From Flavobacterium suncheonense GH29-5 = DSM 17707 (GTDB taxonomy: Bacteria > Bacteroidota > Bacteroidia > Flavobacteriales > Flavobacteriaceae), in assembly GCF_000430025.1 (NCBI RefSeq), contig NZ_AUCZ01000007.1:62001-126000 (forward strand): DNA of 64,000 bases, in the 5' to 3' direction. Position numbers and translations under genes: made by a program. Of this stretch, positions 1-7,344 are shown piece by piece (the stretch's first letter is position 1; every line of letters begins with the position of its first letter). The notes under the pieces are model-generated. The model saw only the letters and a list, made by a program, of their open reading frames with translations. It searched no databases and was not told the origin of the DNA.

Positions 1-2485
1 TGTCGTCGGGTGTGATGATTACCCCACAGGCGTGAATTCCGGTATTTCGCAAGGAACCCTCCAGCATTTTGGCCTGCTGAATGGTTTCTCCGGCTAAATC
101 TTCTTCGTTGGCAATGGCAATCAGTTCTTTTACGCGGTCGAATTCTTCGGAAGATTTTAAGGCTTTTTTTACTTCGCTTTCGTCTTCGGCAAGAAAACGG
201 GCCAGATTCCATTTGCTCGGCATCATGCCCGGAATCAGTTTGGCGATTCGGTCAGCTTCAAAAAGCGGCAAATCCAAAACACGCGCGGTGTCCCTAATTG
301 CAGATTTAGTGGCCATTTTACCATAAGTGATAATCTGCGCCACCTGATTCGCCCCGTATTTATTGATTACATAATCCATAACCAGCCCACGGCCTTCATC
401 GTCGAAATCGATATCGATATCGGGCATGGAAACCCGGTCAGGATTCAGGAAACGCTCAAATAGCAAATCGTATTTAATCGGGTCGATGTTGGTGATTCCT
501 AAACAATAGGCTACTGCGGAACCTGCTGCGGAACCACGGCCAGGACCCACGGAAACTCCCATTTTTCGGGCTTCGGCAATGAAATCCTGTACAATCAGAA
601 AGTAGCCCGGATATCCGGAATTGGAAATGGTTAACAGCTCAAAATCCAGTCTTTCCTGAATTTCCGGTGTGATTTCCTGATACCTTCTCTTGGCGCCTTC
701 CATGGTTAAATGACGTAAATAGGCGTTTTCACCCCGTACGCCGCCATCGGCTTTGTCTTCTTCGACTTTAAATTCATCGGGAATGTCGAATTTCGGAAGC
801 AAGACGTCGCGGTACAGCGAATAGGCTTCAATTTTATCGATAATTTCCTGTATGTTGATGATGGCTTCGGGCAAATCGGCGAAGAGTTTTTTCATCTCCG
901 CTTCCGATTTGAAATAGTATTCCTGATTTGGCAAGCCGTAACGGTAACCGCGCCCTCTTCCGATTGGCGTAGCCTGTTTTTCACCGTCTTTTACACACAA
1001 TAAAATATCGTGGGCATTGGCGTCTTCTTTGGCTACGTAGTAGGTATTGTTAGTGGCAATCAGTTTGATGTTGTGCTTTCGGGCAAAGGCAATCAGGGTT
1101 TGGTTCACGCGGTTTTCGTCTTCCTGATGGTGGCGCATGATTTCGATGTAGAAATCGTCTCCGAATTGGGTTTTCCACCAGATAAGCGCTTCTTCGGCCT
1201 GATTTTCACCGATATTTAAAATTTTGCTCGGAATTTCCCCATAGAGGTTTCCGGACAAAACGATAAGGTCTTCTTTGTATTGTTCGACTACCGAGCGGTT
1301 GATGCGTGGTACATAATAAAACCCTTCCGTGTAGGCAATGGACGCCATTTTGGCCAGATTGTGGTAGCCTTTTTTGTTCTTGGCCAGGAAAACCACCTGA
1401 TAGCCGTTGTCTTTTTTGGTCTTGTCTTTATGGTCGTCGCAGATATTGAACGTGCAGCCTACAATGGGTTTTACTATGGTTTCTGTTGGAGCTTCCCCGT
1501 TTTCTTCCGCGGCTTTGTTTTTGGCTTCGGCAGCTTTGTTGTGGTTGAACACGGCACTTACGAAATGAAAGGCGCCCATCATGTTGCCGATGTCGGTCAT
1601 GGCTACCGCCGGCATTTTGTTCTTTACTGCGGCATTGACCAACGCATTAACGGAAATCGTAGACTGCAGTACCGAAAACTGGGTGTGATTATGCAGGTGC
1701 GCAAACGCCGCATGCTCCAAATCTTTTTTATCTTCTTCGGAAACGGCCTGCCCGACTTCCTCCTGCTGGATTTGTTTTAAACGCGCCCGGATTGCATCGG
1801 AAGCTTTTTTCAGGTTGATGTGCTGCAACCCGATGAGCTGAATTTCCTGCGGATTGTTTTCGCGGAAACGGCCGTAATAATCTTCGGTGACGTCGAGTTC
1901 TTCTTTGGTAAAAACCTCGCGTTTGATTAATTCGAGAAAACAGCGTGTCGTGGCTTCCACGTCGGCGGTGGCGTTGTGGGCTTCGGCAAAGGGTTCTCCG
2001 AAAAGGTATTGGTGTAACTCCGTCAGGGTAGGCAGTTTGTATTTTCCCCCGCGTCCTCCGGGTAGTTTTAACAATTCGGCGGTCGTTTCGGTACAGGTAT
2101 CTAAAACCGGCATTTTGACCATGTCGGAACTGATGTTCATCCGGTGGAATTCACAGCCCATGATATTGACGTCGAAACCGACATTCTGACCGACAATGTA
2201 TTTGGCTTTCGATAGCGCGATGTTGAATTTTTCCAGCACTTCCAATAACGGAACGCCCTGTTCCATCGCCAATTCGGTGGAAATTCCGTGAATGCGCTCG
2301 GCGTCGTAAGGAATGTTGAAGCCTTCCGGTTTGACCAGATAGTCCTGATGCTCGACAAGATTTCCCATCGCGTCGTGCAATTGCCAGGCAATTTGAATAC
2401 AGCGCGGCCAGTTATCGGTATCGGTTATGGGCGCCGACCAGCTGCGCGGTAATCCGGTGGTTTCGGTATCGAAAATTAAATACAT
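1..2485 (-). CDS. dnaE: DNA polymerase III alpha subunit with N-terminal 3'-5' exonuclease domain (partial, C-terminus outside window)
   Basis: Replicative DNA polymerase. The reading frame is open from the ATG at 2485 to the window edge, about 828 residues. Order visible: a DEDD exonuclease domain at the N-terminus (FDTETTG at residues 5-11, later HNATADVEAT), then a PHP domain (AHLHNHTQFSVLQ), then the polymerase core with PGRGSAAGSAVAYCLG and the catalytic PDIDIDFDDEGR. The fusion of an epsilon-like proofreading domain to a DnaE-type polymerase is usual in Bacteroidota, whose alpha subunit is about 1500 residues, so roughly 45 percent is missing here. A -7 box lies at 2540-2547. No frameshift seen. 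Confidence 0.96.
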   Translation of the reverse strand, partial: MYLIFDTETTGLPRSWSAPITDTDNWPRCIQIAWQLHDAMGNLVEHQDYLVKPEGFNIPYDAERIHGISTELAMEQGVPLLEVLEKFNIALSKAKYIVGQNVGFDVNIMGCEFHRMNISSDMVKMPVLDTCTETTAELLKLPGGRGGKYKLPTLTELHQYLFGEPFAEAHNATADVEATTRCFLELIKREVFTKEELDVTEDYYGRFRENNPQEIQLIGLQHINLKKASDAIRARLKQIQQEEVGQAVSEEDKKDLEHAAFAHLHNHTQFSVLQSTISVNALVNAAVKNKMPAVAMTDIGNMMGAFHFVSAVFNHNKAAEAKNKAAEENGEAPTETIVKPIVGCTFNICDDHKDKTKKDNGYQVVFLAKNKKGYHNLAKMASIAYTEGFYYVPRINRSVVEQYKEDLIVLSGNLYGEIPSKILNIGENQAEEALIWWKTQFGDDFYIEIMRHHQEDENRVNQTLIAFARKHNIKLIATNNTYYVAKEDANAHDILLCVKDGEKQATPIGRGRGYRYGLPNQEYYFKSEAEMKKLFADLPEAIINIQEIIDKIEAYSLYRDVLLPKFDIPDEFKVEEDKADGGVRGENAYLRHLTMEGAKRRYQEITPEIQERLDFELLTISNSGYPGYFLIVQDFIAEARKMGVSVGPGRGSAAGSAVAYCLGITNIDPIKYDLLFERFLNPDRVSMPDIDIDFDDEGRGLVMDYVINKYGANQVAQIITYGKMATKSAIRDTARVLDLPLFEADRIAKLIPGMMPSKWNLARFLAEDESEVKKALKSSEEFDRVKELIAIANEEDLAGETIQQAKMLEGSLRNTGIHACGVIITPDD

Positions 2486-2539
2486 CAGGCTGATATTTAG
2501 ATTGTAAGCCAAAAACCACAAACCGGTTTTAGCCAAACA

Positions 2540-2547
2540 CAAAAGTA
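2540..2547 (-). promoter_or_regulatory. -7 box (TACTTTTG) of dnaE
   Basis: Perfect match to the Bacteroidota TAnnTTTG consensus on the minus strand, 54 nt before the dnaE start codon. It lies between dnaE and the structured repeat at 2608-2702, so that repeat is outside the dnaE transcript. Confidence 0.55.
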
Positions 2548-2607
2548 CGTTTTCAGAAGCGGATTGTCAATTTTAGTTATTAACAAACACAAAAGACAAC
2601 AGCTTCT

Positions 2608-2702
2608 TAGCCCCGGTTGAGCCGGTAGCTTCCCCGCCGCCGCGGGGAACTTGAGGCGAAGACGGGAACAAGGATTCCAAGAAAGCCCGAAACATTCGCT
2701 CC
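2608..2702 (+). repeat. Structured intergenic element, copy 1
   Basis: Starts TAGCCCCG and ends ATTCGCTCC, with a GC-rich middle that contains a strong hairpin (TCCCCGCCGCCGCGGGGA). A second copy at 42215-42292 shares TAGCCCCG, the GCGGGAACA-like block and the last 15-16 bases. Its GC content is well above its surroundings. Elements of this form are dispersed in Flavobacterium genomes and may correspond to the flavo-1 RNA motif; I could not check this. The transcribed strand is unknown; coordinates follow the strand that reads TAGCCCCG. Confidence 0.5.
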
Positions 2703-2730
2703 AAAAAAAAACCACCTCTAATGAGATGGT
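2703..2730 (-). terminator. Terminator of the RRM protein gene
   Basis: On the minus strand the hairpin ACCATCT/AGGTGGT (one mismatch) is followed by a run of eight or more T, 30 nt after the RRM gene stop. Confidence 0.6.
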
Positions 2731-2758
2731 CTTTCGTAAATTGTATCGAAAACGCTTC

Positions 2759-3103
2759 TTAGTATCTTCCTCCACGATTTCCGCCGTAGTTCCCACCACC
2801 GCGGTTGTTTCCGTAACCTCCGCCGGAACGGTTGTTATTGAAACTTCTTCTTTCACCTTCCGGTTTCGGCTCGGATTTGTTTACTACGATGGCACGCCCT
2901 TCTACAGTTGCCCCGTTAAGTTCTTCGATGGCTTTCTGTGCGTCTGCATCATTTTCCATTTCCACAAAACCAAATCCTTTACTTCTTCCGGTAAATTTAT
3001 CGGTGATGATTTTAACTGAAGTCACTTCTCCGTACACTTCAAAAGACGATCTTAAGTCTGCTTCGTCTAATGAAAACGGAAGACTTCCAACAAAAATGTT
3101 CAT
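2759..3103 (-). CDS. Glycine-rich RRM-domain RNA-binding protein
   Basis: 114 residues. One RNA recognition motif fills residues 1-80, with RNP2 (NIFVGSL, residues 2-8) and RNP1 (KGFGFVEM, about residues 43-50). The tail is low complexity and made of Gly, Asn and Arg (GGGYGNNRGGGNYGG), like plant and cyanobacterial glycine-rich RNA-binding proteins. Proteins of this family bind single-stranded RNA and are often linked to cold response or RNA chaperoning; the target here is unknown. The gene stands alone, divergent from rpsP, and ends in a clear terminator. Confidence 0.92.
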   Translation of the reverse strand: MNIFVGSLPFSLDEADLRSSFEVYGEVTSVKIITDKFTGRSKGFGFVEMENDADAQKAIEELNGATVEGRAIVVNKSEPKPEGERRSFNNNRSGGGYGNNRGGGNYGGNRGGRY

Positions 3104-3241
3104 ATAACTATTTTAAAAATTTTGGTAAAGGTAGGCTATTAATTTTCTAAATCACTCATTCTTAAGCTTTTTCTTTTAAAATAATTATTGTATATAAAAC
3201 ATATTTTGTGAAATTAAATTATTTTGTATGCTAAACTTTTA

Positions 3242-3249
3242 TATCTTTG
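3242..3249 (+). promoter_or_regulatory. -7 box (TATCTTTG) of the rpsP operon
   Basis: TAnnTTTG match 49 nt before the rpsP start. The leader holds a short hairpin at 3265-3279 (GAGGT-CGTGT-ACCTC), a possible site for control of ribosomal protein synthesis. Confidence 0.6.
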
Positions 3250-3298
3250 CACCCTTAAATAACCGAGGTCGTGTACCTCAAATTAATCATTAAAGATT

Positions 3299-3868
3299 AT
3301 GTCAGTAAAAATCAGATTACAAAGACATGGTAAAAAAGGGAAACCTTTTTACTGGATCGTAGCGGCAGATGCCCGCGCGAAAAGAGATGGTAGATTCCTT
3401 GAAAAAATCGGAACTTACAATCCAAACACTAACCCTGCAACTATCGACTTGAACTTAGACAAGGCAGTTACTTGGTTATTCAACGGTGCTCAGCCAACTG
3501 ACACTGCAAGAGCTATCCTTTCTTACAAAGGTGCTTTATTAAAACACCACTTAGAAGGCGGTGTTCGCAAAGGTGCTTTAACTGCTGAACAGGCTGAAGC
3601 TAAATTGGCTGCCTGGTTAGAAGAAAAGGCAAACAAAGTTACTGCGAAAAAAGACGGTTTAGCAAAATCGAAAGCGGATGTTAAAGCTGCGGCTTTAAAA
3701 GCTGAGAAAGAAGCTAACGCAAAACGTATCGCTGCTCAGACTGAGGCTGCAAAAGCTGCTGAAGCTACAGAAGAGGTTGCTGAAGAAGCAGAAGAAGCAC
3801 CAGTTGCTGAAGCTGCTACTGAAGAAACTCCGGCTGTTGAGGAGAACAACGAAGAAACAGAAGCTTAA
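3299..3868 (+). CDS. rpsP: 30S ribosomal protein S16
   Basis: Component of the small ribosomal subunit. The first 80 or so residues are canonical S16 ([22 protein letters not shown], then [12 protein letters not shown]). The protein is 189 residues, about twice the usual length, because of a C-terminal tail of Ala, Glu and Lys ([20 protein letters not shown]) that is common in Bacteroidota S16 and is not a frameshift. It is followed at 18 bp by rimM, whose product matures the 30S subunit by binding S19 near S16 territory, so the pair forms a ribosome-assembly operon. Confidence 0.98.
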   Translation: MSVKIRLQRHGKKGKPFYWIVAADARAKRDGRFLEKIGTYNPNTNPATIDLNLDKAVTWLFNGAQPTDTARAILSYKGALLKHHLEGGVRKGALTAEQAEAKLAAWLEEKANKVTAKKDGLAKSKADVKAAALKAEKEANAKRIAAQTEAAKAAEATEEVAEEAEEAPVAEAATEETPAVEENNEETEA

Positions 3869-3886
3869 TTTTTCAGGAGCGGTTCC

Positions 3887-4414
3887 ATGCGTAAAGAAGA
3901 GTGTTTCTATTTAGGTAAAATCGCGAAAAAATTTAGTTTTAAGGGAGAAGTCCTTATTTATTTGGATACGGACGAACCCGAAATGTATGAAGATATGGAA
4001 TCAGTTTTTGTCGAACTCGGCAGAAATCTGGTTCCATTTTTTATTGAAAAAAGTGCGCTTCACAAAGGCGACTTTCTGAGAGTCAAATTTGAAGAAGTAG
4101 ACAGCGAAGACGACGCCGATAAAATCATCGGTTGCGAAATTTACCTTCCGCTTGCAATGCTGCCGAAACTGGACGGCAAAAAATTTTACTTCCACGAAGT
4201 GATTGGTTTTGATGTGGAAGATACACGTTTAGGGAACATCGGGAAAATTGTTTCCATTAACGATTCTACCGCGCAGCCACTATTCGAAATCATGAAAGAC
4301 GACACGGAAATCTTAATTCCGATGATTGACGATTTTATTGTGGAAATCGACCGAACCAACAAAAAAGTGGTTTTGGATACGCCGGAAGGCTTGGTGGATC
4401 TTTACTTAGGATAG
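3887..4414 (+). CDS. rimM: Ribosome maturation factor RimM
   Basis: 175 residues, normal family length. The N-terminal RimM domain begins with YLGKIAKKFSFKGEVLI and the C-terminal PRC-barrel contains FYFHEVIGFDVED and the ILIPMIDDFI strand. RimM helps assemble the 30S head. It lies 18 bp after rpsP and 32 bp before trmN6 on the same strand, so the three are likely cotranscribed. In other phyla trmD often follows rimM; here its place is taken by a different tRNA methyltransferase. Confidence 0.96.
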   Translation: MRKEECFYLGKIAKKFSFKGEVLIYLDTDEPEMYEDMESVFVELGRNLVPFFIEKSALHKGDFLRVKFEEVDSEDDADKIIGCEIYLPLAMLPKLDGKKFYFHEVIGFDVEDTRLGNIGKIVSINDSTAQPLFEIMKDDTEILIPMIDDFIVEIDRTNKKVVLDTPEGLVDLYLG

Positions 4415-4446
4415 TTTACAGTCCCGTTTGACAAAAATCACAAATC

Positions 4447-5151
4447 ATGTTTCAGTTTAAACAGTTCAAAATAGAACAAGACCGTTGCGCCATGAAAGTG
4501 GGGACCGATGGGGTTTTATTGGGCGCCTGGACACCTTTAATCAACAATCCTTACACCATTTTAGACATTGGTGCCGGAACGGGTTTAGTTGCTTTGATGC
4601 TGGCCCAACGCAGTAATGCCGAACAAATCGATGCTATTGAAATTGACGACGACGCTTACGAACAGGCCACCGAAAATTTCGAAAATTCGCCGTGGAACGA
4701 CCGTTTGTACTGTTACCACGCCGGTCTGGACGAATTTGTGGATGAAGTGGACGAGGAATTTGACCTAATTGTTTCCAACCCGCCGTTTTATACCGACAAT
4801 TACAAATCCGGTGATGAACAACGCGATAATGCCCGGTTTGAAGATTCGCTCCCTTTTGAAGATTTGGTGGAAGCTGCGGATTTTTTTCTGTCGGAAAACG
4901 GTATACTTTCGGTGATTATTCCTTTTAAAGAGGAAGACAAATTCATTGGACTTTGCCGGGAAAGGGATTTGTTTCCTTTGAAAATTACCCGCGTAAAAGG
5001 AACGCCCACTACCGAAATCAAACGAAGTTTATTGACCTTTTGCCGTATAGAACAAACGCCGGTGGTGGATGAACTGGTGATTGAAACCGCGCGGCATCAG
5101 TATACGCCGGAATACATTGAATTGACTAAAGATTTTTATCTGAAACTTTAA
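4447..5151 (+). CDS. trmN6: tRNA1(Val) (adenine(37)-N6)-methyltransferase
   Basis: 234 residues. Class I SAM-dependent methyltransferase: SAM loop LDIGAGTGLVALMLAQ near residues 40-55, acidic strand AIEIDDDA, and the N6-adenine motif NPPFY near residue 117. The N-terminal segment FKQFKIEQDRCAMKVGTDGVLLGAW is typical of the YfiC/TrmN6 family, which modifies A37 next to the anticodon of tRNA-Val. Last gene of the rpsP operon. Its stop codon overlaps the stop of the HlyD remnant on the opposite strand (5148-5151), so the accessory island begins exactly at this gene. Confidence 0.9.
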   Translation: MFQFKQFKIEQDRCAMKVGTDGVLLGAWTPLINNPYTILDIGAGTGLVALMLAQRSNAEQIDAIEIDDDAYEQATENFENSPWNDRLYCYHAGLDEFVDEVDEEFDLIVSNPPFYTDNYKSGDEQRDNARFEDSLPFEDLVEAADFFLSENGILSVIIPFKEEDKFIGLCRERDLFPLKITRVKGTPTTEIKRSLLTFCRIEQTPVVDELVIETARHQYTPEYIELTKDFYLKL

Positions 5152-5287
5152 TTTGGTTTAAACATCTCCCGAAACTGATAAAGTATTCGTTCGATTAAGC
5201 GCAAATCTTCGGTGATGATTTCTGCGGTGCCCTTCATTTCCTGCTGAAACGGGATGACTTTTTTGTAATTGGATATGCAACTTAGCG
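5148..5287 (-). pseudogene. 3' stump of an HlyD-family (membrane fusion protein) exporter gene
   Basis: Only the last 45 or so codons remain, reading PFQQEMKGTAEIITED, then LIERILYQFREMF and a stop. This matches the C-terminal end of HlyD-type adaptor subunits that work with peptidase-containing ABC exporters of bacteriocins. The frame is intact up to the left end of the IS element near 5288, and no further HlyD sequence is found on the other side of the element. So about 1 kb of the gene was lost, not merely split. No start codon remains. Confidence 0.75.
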
Positions 5288-5325
5288 TGGAGTTAGAATT
5301 AAGAACAAAATCTTAATTTTAAACT

Positions 5326-5466
5326 ATGAAAGAACCCCGTAAAACTTACAATCGCGTATTTAAAGAACAAGCCGTTCAATTAAGTCATGAGAGAAACAAT
5401 ATCTCAGAACTTGCTAGAGAGCTTGGAATAACCGCTGTATTGCTTTATAAATGGAGAAAAGATTAG
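5326..5466 (+). pseudogene. IS3-family OrfA, truncated by internal deletion
   Basis: 46 residues. The N-terminal helix-turn-helix of an IS3 OrfA is clear (RVFKEQAVQLS, ISELARELGI, LLYKWRK). The frame then runs straight into a stop at the deletion junction, and the leucine-zipper half of the protein is missing (a normal OrfA has about 100 residues). It may still bind the element ends. Confidence 0.8.
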
Positions 5467-5479
5467 CAGGAAATTCAAA

Positions 5480-6052
5480 GTGACAACAAATTCAAAACAC
5501 AATCACTTTGTTGTCCAGAATGTCTTGAATAGAGAGTTTACAGCTAATAAACCTTCTAAGGTTTGGGTTTCTGATATTACTTATATTCAGACTACCGAAG
5601 GTTTCTTGTATCTTACTACGGTTCTTGATTTATTTGACAGAAAAGTAATTGATTGGAGTTTGAGCAATGGTTTGGGGACTGAACAAACTTCACTGGCAGC
5701 ACGGAAAATGGCTGTTAGAAATCGAAAAATAAGGCAAGGATTAGTTTTTAAATCTGACAGAGGTATTCAATATGCTAATAAAAAGTTTACCAATACGCTT
5801 GATTCTTATACAGTCACACGAAGTATGAGCCGAAAAGGTGATTGTTGGGATAATGCAGTTGCAGAAAGTTTCTTCAAATCCTTAAAAACTGAACTGATTT
5901 ATGGAAACAAATTAATATCCAGAAAGCAAATGAGGCTTGAAATTTTTGAATACATCGAAATCTGGTACAACAAAAAAAGAAGGCACTCAGCTTTAAATTA
6001 CAAAACAATTGAAGAATTTAACAACTTAGATATGTACAATAATATAGCTTAA
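5480..6052 (+). pseudogene. IS3-family transposase OrfB, N-terminus deleted
   Basis: 190 residues of the rve/DDE catalytic domain remain. The three acidic residues are in place: WVSDITYI, FKSDRGIQY and DNAVAESFF. The C-terminal YNKKRRHSALNYKT signature is also present. The HTH-containing N-terminal 90 or so residues are missing because the deletion joins the orfB frame to orfA out of frame. The frame stays open upstream to about 5444 without an ATG; a GTG at 5480 is the first plausible start. Not expected to be an active transposase. Confidence 0.8.
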
Positions 6053-6060
6053 CTTTTACT

Positions 6061-6192
6061 CTACTTTTTGTTTGTATATTCATAGGAACTGGACTCTTCA
6101 AGCGCTTTTCCGCTCATTACCATACCCATTTCTTTAGATGTCAGTTCTTCTGTTTCATTGACAAATGAACTAATTGAAGCTAGTTTTCTCAT
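6061..6192 (-). CDS. Small peptide with double-glycine-like leader (putative RiPP/bacteriocin precursor, 3' end altered by IS)
   Basis: 43 codons, too short for standard gene calls. The peptide begins MRKLASISSF and has ELTSKEMGMVMSG at residues 16-28. This resembles double-glycine leaders of exported peptides (LxxxEMxxxxGG), with SG in place of GG and a 15-residue remainder rich in Ser, Glu and Tyr. It starts 13 bp after the lipoprotein gene on the same strand. On its other side is the IS, then the HlyD stump, so exporter and peptide were once neighbours. The stop codon lies in the terminal repeat of the IS, so the native C-terminus is probably lost. The RiPP assignment is inference from leader form and context. 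Confidence 0.5.
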   Translation of the reverse strand: MRKLASISSFVNETEELTSKEMGMVMSGKALEESSSYEYTNKK

Positions 6193-6205
6193 ATTATATA
6201 TTTAA

Positions 6206-7117
6206 TTAATGTTTCGGAAATAATTTGTTAATCCTCCATTTTTCGTAACCGTAGTTCGGCAATCCAATAGTGGCTCGTCTTCTATTTAATTCCTTAATTG
6301 GAATTTGTGTTTTGTTGTCATATGACCCATAATACTGCTCTTGGCCTTTATATAACAAATACTGGTCATACATATTAGCATAATATTGCGATTTAGCTTT
6401 TCCTTCTTTTATAAAATCCATAATTTTAGGTAGAAAATAATTTATACGTAAAGAATCTTTCGTATGAAGAAGCAACACTCCTACATCAACAATTTTTCCA
6501 TCTACTAGTGAATTTCCAATTATTTTTTCATCAGGAAAACCATAATCATTAAAGATCTCAATTAATCTTTTACTATTGATTGAATCGATTGTATTTTGCT
6601 TATCAATATTTGCATGATAAGATTGCTTTCTATATAATTGGTCATTTTCAATCATTAACGAAATTTCTTTTCTTAATTCTAATTTCAATGAAGACTTATT
6701 TATTTCATTCAATTTGGCATAATTTTTATCAAAAAAATTTTTTTCTTTTAAATAATAAATATTAAAGATTGAATCCTTTTTTAATGTAGTATCGGTTAAT
6801 CTGTACTTACTTATTAATTTTAAGAAATCTTCATTCTTAATCTTTTTATCCAATATGATTTTCAATTGATAATACCTATTAACCTCATAATAGCTAGGCA
6901 TATTTAAGGGCTCATATTTCTGAAACAGACTATCTAAAATATCGTAACTTCTCTGATAGTTTTTAGTGATGTACAGACTATCCGCTTCATAAACTTTTAA
7001 ATAGTAAGGAATATAATTCAATTCCTTTTTAACCTCAACTCCTTTTATTGCATTTGTTTTACAAGAAAACAAAATTGCAATTGTAATTATTGAGAACATC
7101 AAACATTTAATTTTCAT
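6206..7117 (-). CDS. Lipoprotein with DUF6624-like C-terminal region
   Basis: 303 residues from the ATG at 7117, which puts a lipoprotein signal (IAILFSC, lipobox Cys at about residue 18) directly at the N-terminus; an upstream ATG would add 14 unneeded residues. The C-terminal 120 residues (IFNDYGFPDEKIIGNS, then GVLLLHT, YDQYLLYKGQEQYYG, RRRATIGLPNYG) resemble the DUF6624 family, which has no known function. The gene is markedly AT-rich with AAA/ATT-type codons, unlike neighbours on both sides. It precedes the small peptide gene by 13 bp, so it may belong to the decayed peptide locus. Confidence 0.7.
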   Translation of the reverse strand: MKIKCLMFSIITIAILFSCKTNAIKGVEVKKELNYIPYYLKVYEADSLYITKNYQRSYDILDSLFQKYEPLNMPSYYEVNRYYQLKIILDKKIKNEDFLKLISKYRLTDTTLKKDSIFNIYYLKEKNFFDKNYAKLNEINKSSLKLELRKEISLMIENDQLYRKQSYHANIDKQNTIDSINSKRLIEIFNDYGFPDEKIIGNSLVDGKIVDVGVLLLHTKDSLRINYFLPKIMDFIKEGKAKSQYYANMYDQYLLYKGQEQYYGSYDNKTQIPIKELNRRRATIGLPNYGYEKWRINKLFPKH

Positions 7118-7163
7118 TTTTTTAATCTTTCTAGGTTTTATAACTAATAAACCATACAATCAT

Positions 7164-7242
7164 TTCTTACATGTAAGAATACACTGCAAATAAAAAACAT
7201 TTGTAAGAATATTCCAAGTTTTTATAAAACTATTTTTCTTAC
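7164..7242. promoter_or_regulatory. Operator-like TTCTTAC sites in the divergent lipoprotein/gcdH intergenic region
   Basis: TTCTTACATGTAAGAA at 7164-7179 is a perfect 16-bp palindrome. The half-site GTAAGAA recurs at 7203-7209 and TTCTTAC at 7236-7242, all between the divergent lipoprotein and gcdH genes. The form suits a dimeric repressor. No regulator gene is adjacent. Confidence 0.4.
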
Positions 7243-7314
7243 GAAAAAACAGCATTCCATTCAACGATTAAAAAAATATCACTCACACAAAATGATAAGT
7301 TAAATATCTTTCTG

Positions 7315-7322
7315 TACTTTTG
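7315..7322 (+). promoter_or_regulatory. -7 box (TACTTTTG) of the acyl-CoA dehydrogenase gene
   Basis: Perfect TAnnTTTG match 22 nt before the ATG at 7345, implying a leader of about 18 nt. Confidence 0.6.
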
Positions 7323-7344
7323 TGAACCAAAATAACAAACAACA

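Larger units (their letters stand above)
5288..6064 (+). mobile_element. IS3-family element with a large internal deletion
   Basis: Both ends are present as imperfect inverted repeats: about GGAGTTAGAATTAAG on the left (5289-5303) and AGAGTAAAAGTTAAG reading in from the right (about 6048-6063), 11 of 15 bases matching. Between them are the 5' part of orfA and the 3' two thirds of orfB, joined at about 5461-5470. At 777 bp it is some 450-500 bp shorter than a normal IS3-family element. No target-site duplication is seen, which fits a deletion or recombination event at this locus. It could move only with transposase supplied in trans. Confidence 0.8.

Noticed and set aside
1280..1780. 166-residue open frame on the plus strand
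   Set aside because: Lies wholly antisense to dnaE, whose reading frame carries clear PHP and polymerase motifs; the plus-strand product is low-complexity Phe/Val/Gly.
2497..2856. 119-residue open frame on the minus strand
   Set aside because: Overlaps the end of the RRM gene and runs through its terminator and the structured repeat; translation resembles the other frame of the Gly-rich tail.
3600..3868. Suspected frameshift or fusion in the S16 tail
   Set aside because: Ala/Glu/Lys-rich C-terminal extensions of S16 are normal in Bacteroidota and the frame is continuous to a proper stop.
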